Of a stretch of 64,000 nt of DNA, positions 59,235 through 64,000 are shown piece by piece. Position 1 is the first letter of the stretch, and the number at the start of each line of letters is the position of its first letter. The stretch is taken from NCBI RefSeq assembly GCF_947489255.1, contig NZ_CANLCY010000005.1:248001-312000 (forward strand), read 5' to 3'. The position numbers and the translations under genes are program-made. Source of the DNA: an uncultured Microbacterium sp. (GTDB taxonomy: Bacteria > Actinomycetota > Actinomycetes > Actinomycetales > Microbacteriaceae). The notes beneath the pieces are model-generated. The model was not told the origin of the DNA. It worked only from the letters and a program-made list of their open reading frames with translations, and searched no databases.

Positions 59235-60182
59235 TCAGGATGCCGCGCGCCGCGCACGCTCGAAGGGCCACTTCACGTGCGTGGCGGTCTCGCAGGCGCG
59301 CCACAGCTCGGTGCCGAGCCCGGCGCGCCGCGTACCGCGGGCGGGAGTCGCCCGTCGCGGCGCTCCGCGGGCGACGAGGGAAGGGGCGTACATCGAGCCG
59401 CCCTCGGCGGAGGGGTCGACGAGAGCGCGGACGAGTGCCCACGCGCCCTGCTCCTTGGACTGCGTGATGGGCGCCTGGAGGTTGTCGACGAACCGCGTGA
59501 GACGACTGGGCTCGTTCACGCCGCGCACCCCGCGCGTCCGCCCGCTCGTGGAGTACCCCGGATGCGCCACGAGGCTCTCGACCGGGACTCCATGGGCACG
59601 CAGCATCTTGTCGGCCTCGAGGGCGAGCGCGGTGGTCGCGGCCTTCGACTGCACGTACGCCTTCCACGGCGTGTAGCCCTCGCGCAGCTCGGGGTCGGTG
59701 GGCAGGTGCCTCCACAGCGAGGTCGACATGCTCCCCACCCACACCATGCGGCCGCGCGCGGTCGCGAGCGGCTTGAGCAGCTCGCCGGCGAGGGCGAAGT
59801 GACCGAGAACGTTGGTCGCGAACACGAGCTCGTGGCCGCCGACCGTCTCGCGCTGCTTCGGCGGGTGCACGACGCCGGCGTTCAACAGGAGCCCGTCGAG
59901 GCGTCCACGTGCACGCGCCGTCGCCGCGGCGGCACGCACCGAGCCCATGTTGCTGGTGTCGAGCAGGAGCGTCTCGATGTCGGCATCCGGAGTCGAGCGC
60001 TTCACGGCCGCCTTCGCGGCGGCGAGACTGTGAGGATTGCGGCCGGTCAGCAGCACGTGGGCTCCCGCCGCGGCGAGCTGCTCGCACGCGAAATACCCCA
60101 GACCGCGGGTGGCGCCGGTGACGAGGTAGGAGCGCCCCGACAGGTCGGGGAGGTTCTCGGGGTCCCACTCGTCGCGCGTCAC
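59235..60182 (-). CDS. SDR family oxidoreductase (retinol-dehydrogenase-like)
   Basis: 315 residues. The cofactor motif YLVTGATRGLGYFACEQLAAAGAHV, LLLNAGVV, WVGSMSTSL (catalytic Ser) and the YVQSKAATTALA Tyr/Lys pair mark an extended classical SDR of the retinol/protochlorophyllide-reductase-like group. After the core, residues 225-315 form a Pro/Arg-rich end (LVARGAPRRATPARG). Substrate unknown. GTG 60182 is set by TAGGGT six bases upstream. Monocistronic. Confidence 0.85.
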   Translation of the reverse strand: MTRDEWDPENLPDLSGRSYLVTGATRGLGYFACEQLAAAGAHVLLTGRNPHSLAAAKAAVKRSTPDADIETLLLDTSNMGSVRAAAATARARGRLDGLLLNAGVVHPPKQRETVGGHELVFATNVLGHFALAGELLKPLATARGRMVWVGSMSTSLWRHLPTDPELREGYTPWKAYVQSKAATTALALEADKMLRAHGVPVESLVAHPGYSTSGRTRGVRGVNEPSRLTRFVDNLQAPITQSKEQGAWALVRALVDPSAEGGSMYAPSLVARGAPRRATPARGTRRAGLGTELWRACETATHVKWPFERARRAAS

Positions 60183-60188
60183 CCTTCG

Positions 60189-60194
60189 ACCCTA
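60189..60194 (-). promoter_or_regulatory. -10 box, leaderless start of the SDR gene
   Basis: TAGGGT on the minus strand, six bases before GTG 60182. Confidence 0.5.
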
Positions 60195-60373
60195 ACGAGA
60201 TCGGGTGCCTACGTCACGGGTCCATTCCGTTCCGGGCATATCGGCATCCGCGAACTTTTTTCCCGAACGGCGTGACGAATGGCCCGCCCGCATCGTCCAC
60301 ACCATGAGCATCCCGCTCCGTCGCGACGAACACCCCCGCCGACGACGCCGACACATCGAGAAGGAGTCAGATC

Positions 60374-60544
60374 ATGGGTCTGGACGACAAGATCAAGAAC
60401 GCCGCTCAGGACATCGTGGGCAAGGCGAAGGAAGCGATCGGCAACGCGACCGACAACGACAAGCTCGCCGCCGAGGGCAAGGCCGACCAGGTGCAGGCCG
60501 ACGCCAAGAAGGCCGGCGAGAACGTGAAGGACACCTTCAAGTAA
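60374..60544 (+). CDS. CsbD-like stress protein
   Basis: 56 residues: MGLDDKIKNAAQDIVGKAKE, then AIGNATDNDKLAAEGKADQVQ and GENVKDTFK. The Lys/Ala/Asp-rich helical sequence with GKAKE and the DKLAAEGKADQ repeat is the CsbD pattern; CsbD proteins are induced by general stress and are of unknown mechanism. A strong AAGGAG lies eight bases before the ATG, in contrast to the leaderless neighbours. Standing alone between divergent or unlinked genes. Confidence 0.85.
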   Translation: MGLDDKIKNAAQDIVGKAKEAIGNATDNDKLAAEGKADQVQADAKKAGENVKDTFK

Positions 60545-60660
60545 GGCGCCCGCACGGCGGACGGGCGGGTCACGACCTCACGGCCGGGCCCGCCCGCGCT
60601 CGTTTCCCGCCGGGGCGTCGTGAGAATGCAACCCTCTCGGGCGGTGTCGGGGGCCGGGGC

Positions 60661-60666
60661 TAGGCT
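60661..60666 (+). promoter_or_regulatory. -10 box, leaderless start of the HAD phosphatase
   Basis: TAGGCT, six bases before ATG 60673. Confidence 0.5.
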
Positions 60667-60672
60667 GGCCCC

Positions 60673-61503
60673 ATGCGCACCCGGGGTGACATCGAATGCT
60701 GGCTCACCGACATGGACGGGGTCCTCGTCCACGAGAACACGCCGATCGCGGGCGCGTCCGAGCTGCTCGCCCAGTGGCGCTCCGAGGGCACGCCGTTCCT
60801 CGTTCTGACGAACAACTCCATCTTCACGCCGCGCGATCTGAGTGCGCGGCTGCGGGCTTCGGGACTCGTCGTCCCGGAGTCGTCGATCTGGACCTCGGCT
60901 CTGGCCACCGCCGACTTCCTGAAGTCGCAGATGCCGGGGGGATCCGCCTTCGTCATCGGTGAGGCCGGGCTCACGACGGCCCTGCACGAGGCCGGGTTCA
61001 TCATGACCGAGACCACTCCCGACTACGTCGTGGTGGGCGAGACCCGCAACTACTCCTTCGAGGCCATCACCAAGGCCATCCGCTTCATCCGCGGCGGCGC
61101 GCGGTTCATCGCCACCAACCCGGATGCCACCGGCCCCTCGACCGAGGGCGTGCTGCCCGCGACCGGCGCGATCGCGGCGCTCATCACGAAGGCCACCGGC
61201 AAAGAGCCCTACATCGTGGGCAAGCCCAACCCGATGATGTTCCGCTCGGCCCTGAACCGCATCGGCGCCCACAGCGAGAACACCGGCATGATCGGCGACC
61301 GCATGGACACCGACATCGTCGCCGGGATCGAGGCGGGCCTGCACACCGTGCTCGTGATGACGGGCATCAGCGACCAGCGCGAGATCGAGCGCTATCCCTT
61401 CCGCCCCGACGAGATCCTCGGCTCGGTCGCCGAGCTCGTGCGCGGCGAACCACTCGAGTCCGATCTCGCCGATGGCGAAGAGGGGCTCGCGGCCGGGATC
61501 TGA
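60673..61503 (+). CDS. HAD-IIA family phosphatase (NagD-like)
   Basis: 276 residues. HAD motif I is CWLTDMDGVLVHENTPI with the nucleophile Asp and the D+2 Asp; motif II is FLVLTNNSIFTPRDLS, motif III has the Lys in YIVGKPNPMMFRSAL, and motif IV is GMIGDRMDTDIVAGIEAG. The C2-type cap between residues 90 and 190 is typical of NagD/p-nitrophenylphosphatases. These dephosphorylate nucleotides or small phosphosugars; the substrate is not predictable. Followed by a small membrane protein gene. Confidence 0.9.
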   Translation: MRTRGDIECWLTDMDGVLVHENTPIAGASELLAQWRSEGTPFLVLTNNSIFTPRDLSARLRASGLVVPESSIWTSALATADFLKSQMPGGSAFVIGEAGLTTALHEAGFIMTETTPDYVVVGETRNYSFEAITKAIRFIRGGARFIATNPDATGPSTEGVLPATGAIAALITKATGKEPYIVGKPNPMMFRSALNRIGAHSENTGMIGDRMDTDIVAGIEAGLHTVLVMTGISDQREIERYPFRPDEILGSVAELVRGEPLESDLADGEEGLAAGI

Positions 61504-61526
61504 TCCGGCCATCGAGAGGACGACGC

Positions 61527-61676
61527 ATGGACGACCGCACGCTGTGGCTGATCACCGCCTTCTTCATCACCGCGGGAACCCTCGTCGCGTTCATCGTGCA
61601 GTGGCGGCGTTCGCGCCGCGGGGGCCGCGGCCGCGACCCCTTCGACGGACCGGGACCCGACGACGAGGCGCGCTGA
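61527..61676 (+). CDS. small single-pass membrane protein
   Basis: 49 residues: MDDRTLWLITAFFITAGTLV starts one membrane helix that ends at VAFIVQW, followed by a basic patch (RRSRRGGRGR) and an acidic tail (DPFDGPGPDDEAR). The positive-inside rule places the tail in the cytoplasm. GAGAGGA precedes the ATG by six bases, 23 bases after the HAD gene. No family recognised. Confidence 0.6.
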   Translation: MDDRTLWLITAFFITAGTLVAFIVQWRRSRRGGRGRDPFDGPGPDDEAR

Positions 61677-61888
61677 CCGCACGCGCCTGCCGGGTGGAGG
61701 ACCGCACGGCATCCCGGGATGACCCTCGACACCAGGGGATAGCGCGAGGACAGGACGCACTCGCTGCCGGACAACCTGTGGTGGAGCGATGACCTGTTCT
61801 CGGTGGCCTTCGGCGACCTCGACGGGCGCCCGGGCTGAGTCGACCTGCCCCTCGCTGGACGACCCCAGGGATCAGGCGGCCACCGGGC
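61677..61888 (+). other. intergenic region with an orphan coding-like fragment
   Basis: No complete gene. At about 61761-61838 one frame reads SLPDNLWWSDDLFSVAFGD followed by LDGRPG and TGA, protein-like in composition but without start or upstream continuation. It may be the 3' end of a lost gene. Confidence 0.25.
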
Positions 61889-62467
61889 TTACTGCGGAGC
61901 GAGCCCCAGGTCGTCGAGATCGATGGATGCCAGCCACTGCAGCCCCTCGGCCTCGATCGCGGCCTGCGCGCCGGTCTTGCGGTCGACGATGACGGCGACG
62001 GCGACGACCTCCGCGCCCTCGCGGCGCAGGGCCTCGACCGCCTTGAGCGCCGACTGACCCGTGGTGGAGGTGTCTTCGACGACGACGACGCGCTTGCCCG
62101 CGACATCGGCGCCCTCGATCTGGCGGCCGCGGCCGTGGTCCTTCGGCTCCTTGCGCACGACGAACGCGTCGAGCGGGCGGCCGGCGTGCACCGACTCGTG
62201 CATGACGGCGTTCGCGATCGGGTCGGCGCCCAGCGTGAGTCCGCCGACCGCGACGACACCATCGAGGTCTTTCACGAGGTCGAGCACGAGACGCCCGATC
62301 GCCGGGGCGGCGCGGTGGTCGAGCGTGAGCTTGCGCATGTCGACGTAGTACGTCGCCTTCTTGCCGCTCGAGAGGGTGAAATCGCCGTGGAACACCGCCT
62401 CGGCGTTGATGAGGCCGATGAGGGCCTGGCGGTCGGCTTCGAGCTCGGCAGTGGAGGCGGTGGTCAC
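61889..62467 (-). CDS. pyrE: orotate phosphoribosyltransferase
   Basis: 192 residues. It joins orotate to PRPP to make orotidylate in pyrimidine synthesis. The PRPP-binding motif is VVVVEDTSTTGQSALKAVEAL; FTLSSGKKATYYVDMRKLTLD near the N-terminus and VGGLTLGADPIANAV also fit. Start: GTG 62467 lies seven bases after TAGACT. No other pyr genes are adjacent. Confidence 0.94.
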   Translation of the reverse strand: MTTASTAELEADRQALIGLINAEAVFHGDFTLSSGKKATYYVDMRKLTLDHRAAPAIGRLVLDLVKDLDGVVAVGGLTLGADPIANAVMHESVHAGRPLDAFVVRKEPKDHGRGRQIEGADVAGKRVVVVEDTSTTGQSALKAVEALRREGAEVVAVAVIVDRKTGAQAAIEAEGLQWLASIDLDDLGLAPQ

Positions 62468-62474
62468 GGCGTCG

Positions 62475-62480
62475 AGTCTA
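62475..62480 (-). promoter_or_regulatory. -10 box, leaderless start of pyrE
   Basis: TAGACT on the minus strand, seven bases before GTG 62467. Confidence 0.45.
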
Positions 62481-62679
62481 TTGCGCCGCCACGCCGCAGC
62501 CGCGGGATGTCACGGCGCAGCGTCCCGGCATCCGTCCCGCGGAGTCCACGGGCGCCACGCCGCGAGCGCCCGACGGGCGACGGCGTGTCGACGACGATGT
62601 CCGCACGACGGCTCACGCGCGCTGCTCGCACGAGACCGCCCGGCCGCGCCGCGCGACCGTCGATGTCCTCCCCCGAAAG

Positions 62680-62685
62680 TAGGCT
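62680..62685 (+). promoter_or_regulatory. -10 box, leaderless start of the exonuclease III gene
   Basis: TAGGCT, seven bases before ATG 62693. Confidence 0.45.
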
Positions 62686-62692
62686 GGATGGC

Positions 62693-63538
62693 ATGCGTCT
62701 GGCCACCTGGAACGTCAACTCCATCCGCGCTCGTGTGACCCGCACCGTCGAGTTCTGCGTGCGCGAGCACATCGACGTGCTGGCGATGCAGGAGATCAAG
62801 TGCAAGACGGAGCAGTTCCCGTACGCCGCCTTCGAAGAGGCCGGGTACCACGTCGCCGCGCACGGCCTGAACCAGTGGAACGGCGTCGCGATCGCGAGCC
62901 GTGAGCCCCTCGAAGACGTCGAGATCGGCTTCCCGGGGATGCCGGGCTTCGAGAAGGGCAAAGAGGGGCCCGACCTGCCGCAGGAGGCGCGCGCGATCGG
63001 CGCCACCGTGAACGGCGTGCGCGTGTGGAGCCTTTACGTGCCCAACGGCCGCGGGCTCGACGACCCGCACTACGTCTACAAGCTCGACTGGCTCGACAAG
63101 CTCCGCCAGTACACCGCCGACACGCTCGCGGCCCACCCCGATCTGCCGCTCGCCCTGACCGGCGACTTCAACATCGCCCCCACCGATGACGACAACGGCG
63201 ACCCCACCGTCGTGGAGGGCGCGACCACGCACGTCTCCCCTCCCGAGCGCGCGGCGTTCGCCGCGTTCGAGACCGCGGGGCTGACCGACGTCGTGCGGCC
63301 GCTCGTTCCCACCGGCTACACCTACTGGGACTACAAGCAGCTGCGTTTCCCCCGCAACGAGGGTCTGCGCATCGACTTCATCCTGGGCTCGCAGGCGTTC
63401 GCCGACGCCGTCCACGGCGCGGAGATCCACCGCAACGAGCGCAAGGGCGAGGTCCCCAGCGACCACGTCCCCGTCGTCGCCGACCTCGACCTGTCGGGCG
63501 CCGACGACGATGACGACCTGCCGATGATCTTCGGCTGA
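62693..63538 (+). CDS. xthA: exodeoxyribonuclease III / AP endonuclease
   Basis: 281 residues. An endonuclease/exonuclease/phosphatase fold that cuts DNA at abasic sites. RLATWNVNSIRARV has the metal-binding Asn, LAMQEIKCKTEQF the Glu ligand, LYVPNGRGLDDPHYVYKLDWL the catalytic Tyr region, LTGDFNIAPTD the Asp-x-Asn pair, and GLRIDFIL and PSDHVPVVADL the final Asp-His. The acidic end (GADDDDDLPMIFG) is common in Actinobacteria. Divergent from pyrE. Confidence 0.93.
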   Translation: MRLATWNVNSIRARVTRTVEFCVREHIDVLAMQEIKCKTEQFPYAAFEEAGYHVAAHGLNQWNGVAIASREPLEDVEIGFPGMPGFEKGKEGPDLPQEARAIGATVNGVRVWSLYVPNGRGLDDPHYVYKLDWLDKLRQYTADTLAAHPDLPLALTGDFNIAPTDDDNGDPTVVEGATTHVSPPERAAFAAFETAGLTDVVRPLVPTGYTYWDYKQLRFPRNEGLRIDFILGSQAFADAVHGAEIHRNERKGEVPSDHVPVVADLDLSGADDDDDLPMIFG

Positions 63539-63551
63539 GCGCCGGGCGGCG

Positions 63552-63657
63552 GCATCCGGTCAGCGGATGCAGCCCGCGGTCGGCCGGGCGTTGCCGCCTG
63601 GCATCCGGTCGGCGGGTGCAGCTCGTGTCGGCCGGGCGTTACCGCCTGGCATCCGGT
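63552..63657 (+). repeat. tandem repeat of about 49 bp
   Basis: Two imperfect copies (63552-63600 and 63601-63648), each beginning GCATCCGGTC and ending GCCGCCTG or ACCGCCTG, then a partial third copy. Each unit starts with the over-represented GGCATCC word. Nothing coding is seen between 63539 and 63871. Confidence 0.7.
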
Positions 63658-63660
63658 GAA

Positions 63661-63735
63661 CAGATTCGGAAACGGGCGACGGATCCGGACGCATCGCTCG
63701 AATCCGTCCGGATCCGCGGCCGATCGCCGGATCTG
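63661..63735. repeat. nested inverted repeat, CGGATCCGG type
   Basis: Inner arms CGGATCCGGACG (63680-63691) and CGTCCGGATCCG (63705-63716) are perfect; outer arms CAGATTCGG (63661-63669) and CCGGATCTG (63727-63735) match at eight of nine. Related to the repeats at 12.6 and 36.8 kb. Confidence 0.65.
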
Positions 63736-63871
63736 CGACACCGCCCGGTGGTGCGTCAAAAGAATTCTCCGGACCCTGTCGATTCCGTCGCGCGCCGTTC
63801 GACGCGATAGTAGGGGCAGGCATTCGCTCCCCTCAGATCGCTCGAGAGAGCACCGACGAGAAGAGTCCACG

Positions 63872-64000
63872 ATGAAGTTCATGCTGATCATGCGCGGTAC
63901 CGACGAGGCGTACGCGGCGTACAAGCAGATCCCGTTCGAGCAGATCATCAACGAGATGGGCGCCTACAACGAGTCGATGATGAGCGCGGGAGTGCTCGTC
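63872..64000 (+). CDS. YciI-like protein, start only
   Basis: The first 43 residues of a gene running off the window. MKFMLIMRGTDEAYAAYKQI followed by a Met/Glu-rich helix (IINEMGAYNESMMSAGVLV) matches the N-terminus of YciI/DGPF-domain proteins, dimeric alpha-beta barrels often found next to ECF sigma factors. The downstream part, including the usual GPFAETKE motif, is not visible. A GAAGAG lies nine bases before the ATG. Confidence 0.7.
   Translation, partial: MKFMLIMRGTDEAYAAYKQIPFEQIINEMGAYNESMMSAGVLV

Noticed and set aside
56289..60275. A 1328-codon open frame on the plus strand
   Set aside because: It is antisense to ctpE and the SDR gene, rich in His/Arg/Glu/Gly as expected from the reverse frame of high-G+C genes, and has no recognisable domain.

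Overview
The window is about 70% G+C and reads as the chromosome of an actinobacterium, most likely Microbacteriaceae and probably Microbacterium. This is inferred from gene content, an Actinobacteria-type coproporphyrin haem cluster, F420-related genes, abundant GTG starts, very short 4-base gene overlaps and many apparently leaderless genes. No rRNA, tRNA, CRISPR array or complete insertion sequence was recognised.

Layout. 1-6.7 kb: a truncated J-domain protein, two membrane proteins, a 3-hydroxyisobutyryl-CoA hydrolase-like enzyme, a two-gene ABC exporter and a TSUP permease. 6.8-13.7 kb: a deazaflavin (F420) locus with fbiC, a flavin monooxygenase, F420-dependent glucose-6-phosphate dehydrogenase, cofC and, convergently, cofD. 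The CofH half of FbiC has lost all three radical-SAM cysteines. 13.7-15.8 kb: a decayed type VII-secretion toxin cassette with a YbaB-like protein, a frameshifted EspC-like gene, a toxin N-terminus cut by a stop, an intact ADP-ribosyltransferase tip, a small acidic gene with a 13-C run, and a second ADP-ribosyltransferase-like gene interrupted by TAG. 16.4-27.8 kb: haem synthesis, with hemL-hemB-hemD-hemC-hemQ and hemE-hemY on the minus strand and hemA divergent. A three-gene membrane block and a DUF4239 gene lie inside the cluster, and no ferrochelatase gene is present.

27.9-44.5 kb: DNA repair glycosylase, a 1619-residue membrane protein, glyS, menC, a short-chain dehydrogenase, an AbiE-type toxin-antitoxin pair, an acetyltransferase, an MFS transporter, a TetR regulator divergent from an oxidoreductase with a duplicated operator, and purU. 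44.7-53.7 kb: FHA protein, a beta-lactamase-fold protein without its catalytic Ser/Lys, M13 peptidase, MATE transporter, an RHS-toxin remnant with an orphan immunity-like gene, RidA and a TrmH methyltransferase. 54-64 kb: mntH and mntR with two palindromic MntR-type boxes, a CtpE-like P-type ATPase with an extra membrane tail, SDR, CsbD, HAD phosphatase, pyrE, exonuclease III and the start of a YciI-like gene.

Two window-wide signals stand out. About twenty genes start exactly six or seven bases after a TAnnnT hexamer with no ribosome-binding site, so leaderless transcription seems to be a main mode here and fixes many starts. The heptamer GGATGCC/GGCATCC is strongly over-represented; it even forms the spacer between -10 box and start codon in hemE, hemL and the small gene at 27869. 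Intergenic spaces repeatedly carry imperfect inverted repeats.
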